Shown here in pieces: positions 25,001 to 34,357 of a stretch of 64,000 nucleotides of DNA (positions are counted from its first letter, which is position 1; each line of letters opens with the position of its first letter). The position numbers and the translations under genes were made by a program. The notes below the pieces were generated by a model that saw only the letters and a list, made by a program, of their open reading frames with translations, had not been told where the DNA came from and searched no databases. The stretch comes from Polytrichum commune (Eukaryota; Streptophyta; Polytrichopsida; Polytrichales; Polytrichaceae), in assembly GCA_950295325.1 (NCBI GenBank), contig OX485807.1, forward strand, positions 39,276,440-39,340,439. The letters run 5' to 3'.

Positions 25001-25372
25001 TGATACCATTATTGATGTTGATTATTGATACCATCCATTCGCCTATATACCAGACCAACACTGGTTGAAATACGGAATGGACATGTAGCTGAGAAATGAA
25101 CTATGTTCACCATGTTTTGGTGGATGCAGGATGCTCCAAATATCAAAGCAGTTCATTCATCAAAGGCTGTGGGAGAGCCACCCTTGTTTCTTGCGTCTTC
25201 TGCGCTATTTGCTATCAAAGATGCCATAGCCGCTGCGAGGAGGGATAGTGGACACAACGGGTGGTTTGTGCTTGACACGCCCGCAACTCCTGAACGAATT
25301 CGCATGGCCTGTGCCGATGAGTTCACTAAACCCTTTGCAGAGCCCAATATGCGGCCCAAGCTCAGCACATAA
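10090..25372 (+). CDS. XDH: Xanthine dehydrogenase, complete, 15 exons, 1403 aa
   Basis: Oxidises hypoxanthine and xanthine to uric acid with NAD+ in purine breakdown. Exons: 10090-10234, 11630-11729, 11905-12013, 12630-13349, 14039-14474, 15560-15996, 16823-17065, 17334-17897, 18668-18952, 19908-20129, 20684-20845, 21794-21928, 22432-22668, 23357-23530, 25130-25372. All junctions are GT-AG and in phase. Domains in order: the N-terminal [2Fe-2S] site with Cys59, Cys64 and Cys67 (exon 2) and a second cluster with CGFCTPG and CRCTGYRP (exon 4); the FAD domain ([11 protein letters not shown], then ASPISDLNP in exon 5); the molybdopterin domain from [10 protein letters not shown] (exon 7), with [28 protein letters not shown] and GGVEMGQG. 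The catalytic glutamate lies in KAVGEPP (exon 15). It is about 40 residues longer than flowering-plant XDH; exon 4, in the linker before the FAD domain, looks expanded. The start is fixed by an in-frame TAA 3 bp upstream. Acceptors of exons 2 and 9 have weak pyrimidine tracts. Confidence 0.93.
10190..10960 (+). repeat. Imperfect tandem repeat covering the exon 1 end and intron 1 of XDH
   Basis: Three diverged units of roughly 300 bp. Shared blocks are GCCGCACACCGCACTCTCCT (10201 and 10793), GATAATGTTGCGGTG-type (10349, 10592, 10912), AATACTAGTAG (10417, 10671), GGAGAGAGCC with GATGAGGCT (10457, 10705) and TACCCAAAATC (10507, 10757). The 10793 copy repeats 37 of 38 bases of 10201-10238, including the exon 1 splice donor. 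Confidence 0.75.
10794..10826 (+). other. Candidate cryptic microexon: in-phase copy of the exon 1 end
   Basis: 33 nt in intron 1 flanked by an AG (CTTTGCAATCCAG) and by the same GT donor as exon 1. Both borders have phase 1, so inclusion would insert 11 residues repeating [10 protein letters not shown] without a frameshift. Whether it is ever spliced in is unknown. The acceptor is weak. Confidence 0.3.
11105..11480 (+). repeat. Direct duplication in intron 1 of XDH
   Basis: 11105-11245 and 11325-11470 share GGGAAATCATTCAAT, a GGTTAAC block, CGATTTA-CAGAACCG, ATGATTA and CACTCTCCATTC. A (GGGGTT)n run, GGTTGGGGTTGGGG, follows at 11500-11522. Confidence 0.6.
12346..12552. repeat. Perfect 18-bp inverted repeat and decoy copy of the exon 4 edge
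   Basis: CTCTTTCAATTCTAGCTT at 12346-12363 is matched exactly in inverted form at 12421-12438. At 12521-12552 a copy of the exon 4 acceptor region appears: TTTGATTGTATGAAGCGTTAG against TTTGATTTTAGGAAGCGTTAG at 12619. The splice AG is mutated to TG, so it is a dead decoy. Confidence 0.6.
13583..13735 (+). repeat. Dispersed repeat, copy 1 (XDH intron 4)
   Basis: Homologous to 54955-55110: both share GCATGCAAC, ACAACAAG-GA-GCAGTTCACAT, CATTTCTATCATA and AAATCTAGATTT-type blocks. Element type unknown. Confidence 0.5.
14594..14925 (+). repeat. Approx. 350-bp dispersed repeat family (XDH intron 5 copy)
   Basis: Shared blocks: GGATATGAAACA, ATGATTAGCAAATCCAAAT, GAGCTCATATGAATAT, ATTATCAAAGTGAAGATTCTC, TTTTGGACACAC, GTATCCGTTCTTGGAG, ACTCAAATATAGGTG, AAGTAACCGA-TAAGG. 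Other copies are at about 27424-27750, 33880-34345, 35630-35790, 36395-36545, 37080-37235 and 53270-53475 in the same orientation, and at about 22030-22240, 26470-26680 and 31930-32240 inverted. Unclassified; likely a non-autonomous mobile element. Confidence 0.65.
14941..15425 (+). repeat. Repeat shared between XDH introns 5 and 6, copy 1
   Basis: Homologous to 16330-16790 in the next intron. Shared blocks: CACCCACCAATCGCACAAGT, GGCTCAACATGGGAGTGGTA, AGTACCTCAAAAA, TCTCCCAC-AGAAG, GTGTCCACTT and CGTCTACCTT, in the same order. The two copies flank exon 6. Confidence 0.7.
16330..16790 (+). repeat. Repeat shared between XDH introns 5 and 6, copy 2
   Basis: Second copy of the element at 14941-15425, same orientation, ending just before exon 7. 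Intron 6 also has a small internal duplication of GTAGTTTACTTTCTTT (16053 and 16191). Confidence 0.7.
17955..18300 (+). repeat. Repeat shared between XDH introns 8 and 14, copy 1
   Basis: Homologous to 24770-25070 in intron 14. Shared blocks: GACCCAAATAAT, AAGATTCTCT, ACCTTGACATACC, AATTTTGATACCCA, TAGGTTCTTTGATACCAT and TATACCAGACCAACA. Confidence 0.7.
19078..19830 (+). repeat. Repeat shared between XDH introns 9 and 11, copy 1, split by a possible MITE
   Basis: 19078-19200 and 19740-19830 match 21560-21780 in intron 11 (CCATGCCAAAA, GGTCCACGT-ATGAC, GGCCACATGGCTC, ACTTGTGAT, AATCAATAG, TTTCTCTGCTTCTA). Between them, about 19323-19616 has inverted ends (GGGTGGGTTTAG-TTAAGG against GGTTTGGGTCCAAGAAAC read inward), bordered by TAA and TTA. 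It looks like a MITE inserted into the older repeat. Confidence 0.5.
20245..20607. mobile_element. MITE of the ATCCTTTAACTCAA family, copy 1 (XDH intron 10)
   Basis: Inverted ends: the left reads GTTATCCTTTAAATTAGGGC and GGTTGGGAGTTGG, the right read inward GTCATCCTTTTAACTCAATG and GTTGGGAGTTTATC. Inside are TGCTCTTCATTCA and CTTTTGGCATGCCAA-type blocks shared with copies at 28086-28425 and 29443-29803. Non-coding. Confidence 0.55.
21560..21780 (+). repeat. Repeat shared between XDH introns 9 and 11, copy 2
   Basis: Uninterrupted partner of 19078-19830, ending just before exon 12. Confidence 0.6.
22030..22240 (-). repeat. Inverted copy of the 350-bp dispersed repeat (XDH intron 12)
   Basis: Contains inverted GAGCTCATAT, AAAGTG and GATTAGCAAA-type blocks (ATATGAGCTC at about 22162; TTTGCTAATCATCTTG at about 22211). 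Strongly diverged. Confidence 0.45.
23055..23135 (-). mobile_element. tRNA-like SINE head in XDH intron 13
   Basis: On the minus strand, GGTGATTAGACATATGTGG fits the RNA polymerase III A box. About 40 bp later, CGAGTTCAAATCTCCC fits the B box/T arm of a tRNA. The downstream body would run towards 22900. No cloverleaf or clear end was found, so this is a candidate only. Confidence 0.35.
24770..25070 (+). repeat. Repeat shared between XDH introns 8 and 14, copy 2
   Basis: Partner of 17955-18300, lying just before the last exon. Confidence 0.7.
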
Positions 25373-25860
25373 ATCCAGCATGATTTTGTGGAACATAAGC
25401 TGAGTTAGTTTCTGTTTCTCTTGCAAACAGGAAACGATGGTATCAGCATCACAAAACCAAAGGTAACCATTGTTATAGGTAGTGAAGTTGAAAGATTTCT
25501 TCGAAATTTCGAGAGAGCATTTTAAGCCATTGCAAAACCACCGTCCTTAATCAAGCCAGCTGTGGAGATGTAGGAATTTACCTTGAAGCTCGGAAGTCAA
25601 GGAAGAGATAGTGGTCATCATCAAGGCCGATTGTACATTATGGGTTAGGTAGACGTTATAGGTATAAGCATGTTGATAACTGTAGTTAGACAGATGTATG
25701 CATACCTACATATTTATACATAGAGTCCATTTTGCTGAGAAAGGTTTTGGTTGCCAATTTAGTAGGTCAGGCCCACATCCACCCAGCAATGGTGTTACTT
25801 AAATTGATAGCATCATGAGATATGATTAATAAAAAGCTGCTGGTATGAAATTGTTGTTGA
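25373..25860 (+). other. XDH 3' untranslated region
   Basis: Follows the stop codon. AATAAA at 25828-25833 is a good polyadenylation signal, so the transcript probably ends at about 25850. Confidence 0.5.
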
Positions 25861-26916
25861 CCTTGTACGATGTTTCTCCTTGGGTGCTCTGTGACAAAGA
25901 ACATTTGGAAACATAATGTTTTTGCAACATTTGACTCAACTTTGCATTGGTAACAACTTCACTTGTTTTAAGCAAATGTTGAGTTTCTTTACATCTGTTC
26001 ACAACTTAGTGTTCCTATACCTGGGGAGCACTTTCATCAAATATTGGTACCCCAAATCTGCAATCACAATATATGTTCTAAGATATGTGGGTGTTATTTG
26101 GTTACTTATTCAGATAACTATATTTGATTGGTGTGGTTAGGCTAGGATCAAGGAATATACACCATAGAGACCAATGTTTAAAAGAGACTGGACTATATCT
26201 TCAAAGTTCATCCACACTCAATATTGGACACAATTGGGAGGATCTATGTTACAGAATCAACAAACATGCACTTCCGATAACCTTAATATAAAGTTAGAGG
26301 ACATTTGATTTTGTTGATGATTCATTGTAGATTCGCCAATGCAACACAAGTTTTGTTGTGTTAATCTAATCGGTAGAAGTTGAAGCACATGAAAACAAAC
26401 TGAATAACACCCCACATTTCTTAATATGTGACAATATGGGTGATACACATGTGCCTCCTAGAAGCAAATCTAGCAGACCTTTTTGGCAAGGTAATAGGGT
26501 TTGTGGGTCTAATTTGGTCAATCTTCTTAATTGGACACTTATATTGGTTGGTGTATTGCAAGGCATGTAGTCAAGAATGGACACCAAGAAGACATTTGTG
26601 GTGGGATGGACTATGTGCTTAGATTATATCAACTATTTTAGCTTCGATTGTCAACAAAAACTGGGAGAGCCTATGTGAACACTTAGTGTGAGAAACCTTG
26701 CTTCAACCTCTTTATAATTTGTGCATCTCAACTCCAATTCTGAAACTTGAACCAACAACACAAGCAATTCATTAATCGCAATTGCTAACTGGCTGAGACA
26801 ATTCTGAGCCGAGCCAATGGTCAGAATTGTTTGTGAAATTGAAAGTGCCCACAATAGGGCCGCCACATAGCTTAAAATGGAAAGTTACCTCCATTGTTTA
26901 ACTGGTCACCTGGCCT
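25861..26916. repeat. Convergent intergenic region with inverted dispersed repeat copies
   Basis: Between the 3' ends of XDH and the transaldolase gene. About 26085-26240 and 26470-26680 carry inverted pieces of the 350-bp dispersed repeat (AATTGGACACTTATATTGG, GGACACCAAGAAGACA). The part next to 26916 is probably the transaldolase 3' UTR. Confidence 0.4.
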
Positions 26917-29900
26917 TCACATGGTTTTGGATCTCCAATACTCTCCCTTAGTACCTTTGTTTTGAGAAACAGCTTCTTCAAACTGTTTGGCAATATTGTC
27001 TGTGTGGGGGTCTTGGAGAAGCTGTTTAATAATTTCTTCTTTGATAGCAAAGGAGTTCACACCACAGGCTGCAAGCTCTGTCACTTGTTTCACATCTTTG
27101 ATGCTGGCCACAAGCAACCTCATGTCACTTTTCATAGCTCCTATTATAGTCTGCACAAAGGTTGCAGCATGTCAGTGTACGTTTTTTTTTTCAAGAAAAA
27201 GAAAAGAACAGAAAGCATTGTGACTATACCAGTCCCAGACTGGATCAAAATTCCCGCGCAAGAATGTGGTGGTTGGAATGTTGTGGAATACGTCAAAGCT
27301 TCTGTTGTAGCTGAATGTACAATGAGAATTGTAAGGACAACAATGAGGTTTAAAACAAACCAACAACCAGTCATCTGAGGTAGACAACCGTTCAATGATT
27401 ACTGTTTCCACCTTACTCACTTCTCCTAGGATATGAAACATGCGATTAATAATTAGCAAATCCAATCGAGCCTGTACCAACTTTCCTCATTATTTTGAGA
27501 GCTCATATGAATATTTCATGAATTTTCAAAGTGAAGATTTTTGTGCTCCTTAATTTGTCATGTATGTCCCCCCAATAATGTTGACTATGGAGTCTAGAAT
27601 GAGGATCATATTCTGGGCTTGTAGTTTCAATCTCTTAAAAACACACCTCTTTTAAGTATCCGTTCTTGGAGATACACCTAACCACATACCACTCAAATAT
27701 AAGTGCCCTAATAAGAAAAGTAACCGAATAAGGGTTGTCTGCCTTAAGCTTGATTTGAAATCAGATTTCTGGGATGCTCACATCTAGTTCATACCAAAGT
27801 ACATGACCCAAAATGATGGCCAAATGCCAAGACTGGATTCTGAGCTGCTTATTCAGAAGCCTTACAAGTGAGGCTAAGGTTACACTGTAGTACACATTCG
27901 AGTTTCAGATTTCAAGTGCTTAAAGTGCTCAAAGTGCCACAGGTGGTGCAGAGAAATCTTCTAGAGATTTCTACTCATCTGAGGAACGCTCAAGAAACAA
28001 CTTCAAGCAACCATGATTTGTGGTCTCTGTAGTCGAGTTCTTTTTGCAGGGACCCTTCTTGAAGCTAAAAACTTTTTGATCATATTGGAGTAATCCTTCA
28101 ACTCAATGGGACTTCTCGTTGGGAGTTCGTCTGTTATGCCTTTCCAGGAGTTATTTTGCATAGAGAATCAGTAATTTCTTTCCAATTATGATGCATGATT
28201 GGTGGTAGTGTCTGAATTTGAACGAAGAGCAACCTAATGTTCAACATGGAGGCAACATGGAAGGTAACATGGAGGCAACATGGAGGTAACATGGAGGCAA
28301 CATGGAAGGCAACATGGAGGCAACATGGAGTCAACATGGAGGCAACATGGAAGGTGTTGTATGCAAAACAACAAACTCCCCAACCACAAGTCATGCCAAG
28401 TTAGAGGATAACTCTATTAAATCCCTGAATTTCTATGGTTTTGTGGGGCGATTGGAATGTAAGGAAGGGGAACCCTACCCAATGAATCGCCTGGCACAAT
28501 GATTGGAATTTAGGAAATGTTGACCCTAGATAAACCAAGCACAAGAGGCATCTTCACTATACCTGCATTTCCTTGATATTAGCCATTCCATGCTTGCCAA
28601 CTGAGTCCATCCGTCCAAGGTAAGGGGCTGCATATGTGGCCCCCACTCCTATAGCCAGTAGTACCTGCATTCACTCCCCTTCCCAGTTTTTTGAACTTCT
28701 GACATACTAAGATAGAATCGCCTATAATGGACACTTTGAGCACCTGAAACAAAACTCTCCAAAATTTAGGGATTAAAAAGGATAATGCAATTGAGTTCAT
28801 GAAATTTTGACATTGTACGATCTAGATATGAGTACCCGAGAGGTCCCTTCTTTCTAAGATATCAAGAACCACATGCAAAAAAAATTATAGGGTGGAATGA
28901 ATCCAAAGGACTAAAGGTTATTAAACAATTAACATAAATACAGGGTGCTAGAAACCATTTTGTGAAATATATTAGGTGTATTCCAAGAAGACTTATCAAC
29001 TGTATATCCAATGAATATGCACATTACTCTTTAAAAGTGCCCCTTTATCACACGTAATTCATATCCCTAGAAGGGAGTTGGCCCCCTTGGGTATGGGCAA
29101 CAAAAATCAAGGTTTCTTTGCGATCTAAAGTGCGTCTAAAGTGGTTACATAGGCCCCCAGAAAGCGGATGGTGTTGAGTGTCTCTCACGCAACTAATCAG
29201 CTGCATTTTGGATCCTTTGAATCGTATCATTAGTTTTTGTTTTGAAGTGCGTAGTTGCCCACTTTAGGACAAAAAAAGTAAGCTCTTCTACTTTTTGCTT
29301 CTTCTGTCCTAGCTTTAGAGCAGCCTTCAAGCAAATAAATAAACTTGAGACTGGCTTGAGACTAATGTTGGAAGCTGGAGTCTGTAGAACTGCTTCCATC
29401 ACGAAGCACTTCCCTTCTCACACGTGCTGATTTATGAAATTAGAGTCATCCTTTAACTCAATTGGACTCTTAATCGGGAGTTGGTCCCCTACAATTATCC
29501 ATTGGTTGTTTTGCATACATAGTCCATAATTTCTTCCTACTTGCTGTGCATGCTCGGTGATAAGAGTTTGAATTTGAATGAAGAGCAACCTATTTTGGTT
29601 CATCACGAGCCAAACTCATTTTAGCACCTCTTGGCATGCCAAAATGAGTTTGACCCTTGATAAACTGATATACAACGTTCTTTGTACAAATCTCCACACT
29701 ACCTCCAAGCTAGCTTGCACCGAAAACTTACTGAACATGGAAGGTCTTGTATGCAAATTAACCAATTCCCAACCAAAAGTCGTGTTAAGTTAGGAGGATA
29801 ACACTATTGCATCGAGCAAATCTATACGTAATCTAGCTGTGGAGAGGAAGCATGCCTATACATGTCTCTAGTTCAGACATTTGCAATTTGTAAAACTCTG

Positions 29901-32900
29901 AAACATAATCAAATGAAAGAAACTCCAATTTGAGCTCAAGAGCTGTGTGTACCTGGTGAACTGAAAACAAGCCCGTCATGGTGACACGAATATTTTCTTG
30001 AACCAGATATTTTGCTGCCTTCAGTCCATCCTCTGTACAAGGTACCTTTACCTGGTCAAAGAAACCATGACAAAAATTTGAATCCATTGTTTATGTGAAT
30101 TTATTAGTTACAATAATCAGGAGCAGCTAAGCCACCCATTGTAGCATATGCAAGCCACTTCTAAGGATGGACATCACCTCCTGAGGTTGCACAATGTCCA
30201 TCAGTTGCGACTCAAGAGTTTCAATGGGAAAATATTCAATGACCAGCAGGAATACTTAGGGCCGGTTTACACCATGGACCATGAAGTCGGGCCATGGAAG
30301 ATGGCCTTTTTCCATGGTCCGACTTGATGGTCCAACTTCCGATTCCTTAAAAAAATCAATTTACAGAGCCTTTGGGCCCCTCACTAGGTGTAAACCGAAT
30401 GTGGACCAAGAAGACTGACCGTGCATCAAAAAGTGAATGTGCTGATTTTTTTTTTAAATATGCCCAAAAAGGGCATTTTTGAAAAAAAATCAAGTTTGAT
30501 CATTCTCTTGTTAAATGTGTCGAAGATATGGCTTCAAATCTTCTCACAACATTTTTTTTTTTTAAAAATAAAAAAAGAGCGATTTAATTTGTACATGTTC
30601 AATGTAATTTACATGTGACATGTACCTTGTGTTGTACATTGAGTGATCAAGATTTACGCCCAAGACTGTATTGCGTAAATATTACATTAAAATTACACCT
30701 AGTAGTGTATAATTTAATCATCTTATAATGTATGTATTATTCTTAGGCAGCAATTTACTTCATAGTAGCGGATTGTGGCACATATGAGAAATTAAGAATC
30801 TCTGCAATTATGAAGCATTCATCAGAGATTTATGATGATATTTCAACATTTCATTGTTTCTAAATAACAATTTTGCCTCTGGAAGCTTGTGATGAATGTT
30901 CAGCAGGCTTTCAAAATATATCATTCAACCAAATGTGGAATTGACGTCAAGATCTCATAAAACCTATGAAATCTTCTTTATGCTTTCTGCTATTCCTTGT
31001 CAAAAGCACGATGTTCCAAGTGCTTGTTGCAGAAATAAACCAAACTCTGTACTTACCACAATGCTACCGCCAGGACAGTCAAAGAAAGCCAAATCCCGGC
31101 CATGGTTGAACATTTCATCTGCATCCTTACCCCACGTTTGCAGTTGTAACTCTGTGGCTCCCTGTAAAACATATTCTCAAATGTGAACCATATATTGAGG
31201 TCCCTCATTGTAGGAAATCTTGTCAAAGCAGATGTACATCCTCTCAAGCATTGTTCACAACTTACCCCTGAATGCATCAAAGGTAATCAAATTCCCAACA
31301 ATGCACTAACATCACAAATTTCCAAGGGTGGTATATAATAAAGTTATTATGTATAGAAATCATAGTGTACAATATAATTATCTTATAACATAGGCATTTA
31401 TCTTACATAACAAATTTCTTTGTAGTAGTATAATGTGGCACATATTAAAGGAAAATAAGAGAATCATGCAATTATCACAACACAAACTGGAAAGTGATCA
31501 TGTTGTTTTAACAATTTTTTGATTTCTTTTACATGATAAATTTTGCCTCGGAAATTTGTGATGTAATTGTAAGCACCTGTTGGATTTCATCACAGCTACA
31601 TCATACAAGCTAGTATCAGTAACCTGTTACCTGCTATAGCAATAAAGTCATTGATATCATCCGCACAGTCACATTGAGCAATTCCTCTCTCAAATATTCT
31701 CCCAAACCTAAATTTAAAATCCAGATAAAAGGTTGTGAGGACAAGAGCAGGGAGGACACACAACCTGTGTGAAGGCATTGCATGCATACTCTTTTAGCGA
31801 TTCAATGTTGCAAGTAACTTGTGCTTCCTTCAGTAGGAATGGGTTTGTTGTTACGCCTGCATTGTCATCATTTTATTTCAAAATTTCATGTTGCTGATAC
31901 CATGTGTCAAGAATCTTGAACAAATGACATACCAAGGACATACCTAAGGTTAGCGGGCCTAATTCGGTTACTTATCTTAATCAGACACCTATATTAGAGT
32001 GGTGTGTGGTTAAGTGTGGATCTAAGATCGGACACCAATAAGACATCATGTGTTCAAAAAGAGATGGGAATACATGCTCAAAATTTACTAGCTATTCTAG
32101 GTTCAAGAGTGGTTGAGCGGACCTATAATGAACATTTGAGAAGAGTATCTTCACTTTGATAATGAATAAGACCTTCATACGAACTTCAAAAATCATGAGG
32201 AAAATGGCTACGACCTCAATTTGCATTCACTAATTTATTTCGTATTCATCATCTGTTTAATATCCTAAAGGAAGTAGGCTAATTGAAAAAGTGTCCATCT
32301 CAGGCCCACTTTCCTTGTGGCTTTGATCCCCACTTAGATTACTAACAACCATGTGATTGCCTCATTGGTAAGAAGAAGAACTAGGCATAAATGAATGCAC
32401 TCTTGACTAAAAGATATCGAACATGCTACAAAAGGTGTATATGCATCCACATAAAGGCCTCAGGATGTTTACGAAAGACTCACCATAAAAAGTACCGGAG
32501 GGCAGAAACTGTTTCCAATCCTCTAGTTTTGCAGAGTCAACGAAAAGCCTTAAATTTCGATAGTTCACACCCTGCACACCTTGCGGATGGTGAAGGTCAA
32601 CCTTTGAGGCCCGGATGCTGGTTTCCCTGCACACATTTACCACCGCTACTTTTACTGTCCAGCAACAAACTGAGAACCCTAACCTTCCAGGTAAGAGAGA
32701 GAGAGAGAGAGAGATGACTTCAATGTGATGTTTACAATGCTAAAACAAAAGGAAAAAACCAAGTAGGTCAATCATCGCAACACTTAGACACTTGAGGATT
32801 GGATGGCGATTGTGTGCTCGCATGGAAGAGAGCTCTCAACCTCCTTCAAGAGGATTAAGAGTTGCATAAATTGTTTAAAAAGAAGCATTGAAGCAACTAG

Positions 32901-33367
32901 AAGTTGTCATACCATAAAGACCTACTCTCCACAAAGTAGAAGGATTTTGAACCCCAAAAAAGGTATCAAGTCAAAAAGAGCACTGTTAAAACCAAGTAGG
33001 TTAATCATCACAACACTTGGACACTTGAGAAATAAAAAGCGGTTGTGTGCGCACATGTAAGAGAGTGCTCAACTTTCTCCGAGAAGAGGATTGAGAGTTG
33101 CATAAAATTGTTAACAATGAGCATTGAAGCAACAAAAATTGTCCTACTTAAACAAACCTACACTCCACATAGTAGAAGGTTGTTGACATCAAAGAAAAAA
33201 ACGCAGCAAATAAGGAAAGGCCATGCTCAAACCAACCGAAAAACTGACCTGAAGCAGGAGAAGCCTCTCCGACTACTCGATTCCTTGAATGGTGACGAAA
33301 CTGCGACCTGGAACTTCGATGCGAGAGAGTGAGGCCCCATAGCTACTCCGAAGCTCAAAACTCTCAT
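26917..33367 (-). CDS. Plastid-targeted transaldolase / fructose-6-phosphate aldolase-type protein, 7 exons, 297 aa
   Basis: Exons on the minus strand: 33367-33249, 32626-32484, 31856-31765, 31161-31057, 30051-29953, 28664-28563, 27150-26917. All junctions are in phase. The first ~50 residues are Ser/Arg-rich (SLASKFQVAVSS, SSSRRGFSC), as expected of a chloroplast transit peptide. The mature part is a TIM-barrel of the small transaldolase/FSA (MipB) family: LRLFVDSAKLEDWKQF with the active-site Asp, GTFYGVTTNP, GATELQLQTWG, Schiff-base Lys155 in VKVPCTEDG, VTMTGLFSVHQ, GATYAAPYLGRM and ELAACGVNSFAI. By family it would transfer or cleave dihydroxyacetone units of sugar phosphates; the exact reaction is not decided by sequence. 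The start is the first in-frame ATG; ATG at 33340 is an alternative 9 codons downstream. The exon 3 donor is an unusual GTTGTG. It is convergent with XDH. Confidence 0.88.
28086..28425. mobile_element. MITE of the ATCCTTTAACTCAA family, copy 2, with internal minisatellite
   Basis: The left end reads TAATCCTTCAACTCAATGGG and GTTGGGAGTT. The right end read inward is GTTATCCTCTAACTTGG and GGTTGGGGAGTTTGTTG. At 28241-28352 about ten copies of an 11-12 bp unit, AACATGGAGGC, have expanded inside it. It lies in the intron between transaldolase exons 6 and 5. Confidence 0.6.
29443..29803. mobile_element. MITE of the ATCCTTTAACTCAA family, copy 3
   Basis: The left end reads GTCATCCTTTAACTCAATTG and the right end read inward GTTATCCTCCTAACTTAAC, GGTTGGGAATTGG. 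It shares TTTGAATTTGAATGAAGAGC and CTTGGCATGCCAA with the other copies. It lies in the intron between transaldolase exons 6 and 5. Confidence 0.6.
30256..30512 (+). mobile_element. 3'-truncated copy of the Harbinger-like MITE
   Basis: Starts TTA-GGGCCGGTTTACACCATGG at 30256 and matches 52298-52563 through AAAAAGTGAATGTGCTGATT and TATGCCCAAAAA, then stops. It lies between transaldolase exons 5 and 4. Confidence 0.6.
31930..32300 (-). repeat. Inverted copy of the 350-bp dispersed repeat in the transaldolase gene
   Basis: Inverted blocks: GGTTACTTATCTTAATC, AGACACCTATATTAGAGTGG, GGTTAAGTGTGGATCTAAGA and ATCTTCACTTTGATAATGAA. It lies between exons 3 and 2. A short (AG)n run is at 32696-32714. 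Confidence 0.55.
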
Positions 33368-34357
33368 CTCCAAATACTGCCAACCACAAGCTTGTACTAC
33401 AAGATCAGAGCAAACAGGTTGTACTAATGCGAGAGAGTGCGATTTCTGTCTCCGGATCGGTATCGGAGTAGACTGACAAATGCCTGGAAGGTATTAACCA
33501 TGATGTAAGTGGGCCTCAAATCCACACTTTTATCCCCCACAATCCACTTCACCATCTAAACTTCGAATCATTCGGATATGAAACATGCAAAGAGTGAGAG
33601 ACGATTCGCTTTAACTTATACTCACGGAGGGCGGACTCGAAGGGGTCGTATGACTCGTATCGAGTCCCAATACTGATGTTGACTTTTGAGTCTAAAATAG
33701 TTAATATGTTTTGCACATGTATTTTTGGTGTCTGTTCTTAAGATTCACACCTAACCATGCATCATGCGACCACTCAAATATGGATGTCCATTTAGAAATA
33801 GTGACCATGAGAGGCATGCTCAAGTTTAGAATATTTAAATCGTGTCCATAATCATTGTCCTCGATCCCTTGCAATTTATGGAGTTTGTATGCATTTTTTA
33901 TTCATTGTCAAAGTGAAGATTCTCTTTCTTATTGAATTATCATAGAGTAGGTCTCCGACAACTAAGTTGGCTCGCTTTTGAGCCTGGAATGGTTAACAAA
34001 ATGTGCTTGTATAGTCCCATGTCTTGTCATTGATAGTTTTTAGATCCATGCACCATGTGACCACTCAAATTTAGTTTTCTAATTTTTTTAAATTGACTAT
34101 GAAATGTCTGCTTTTCTTAGCACATGCAAGTTTTTTTTTTTCTGAGACAGAAGGCCAACCGCCAACGCCAAAATGAATAAACCAAGAAGAAAGGACACCC
34201 CCACGCCCACACCGAGGGGGGGCGGGGCCCCTCGGGCGCAAGCACATCCAAGTTTTGTATGTAGCCATTGTCCTCGTAATATATGGAGCTCATATGAATA
34301 TTTTACTTATTATCAATGTGAAGATTCTCTTTCTTATTGAATGATCATAAAGCTTGT
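33368..34357. other. Transaldolase upstream region and dispersed repeat copies
   Basis: 33368-33500 is the probable promoter and leader side of the transaldolase gene. 33560-34345 holds copies of the 350-bp dispersed repeat (TTGTCAAAGTGAAGATTCTC, CATATGAATATTTTACTTA). GGGGGGGCGGGGCCCC-like sequence at 34215-34235 interrupts it. Confidence 0.4.

Noticed and set aside
26651-26866. 71-aa ORF MAALLWALSISQ on the minus strand
   Set aside because: Downstream of the transaldolase stop; looks like 3' UTR and repeat sequence.
28241-28352. CRISPR-like regular repeat
   Set aside because: The 11-12 bp units have no spacers, and the genome is a plant; it is a minisatellite.
31596-31787. Possible extra transaldolase exon (RIFERGIAQCDCADDIND)
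   Set aside because: Phases do not fit, and joining exon 31856-31765 directly to 31161-31057 gives the conserved NAFTQGATELQLQTWG.
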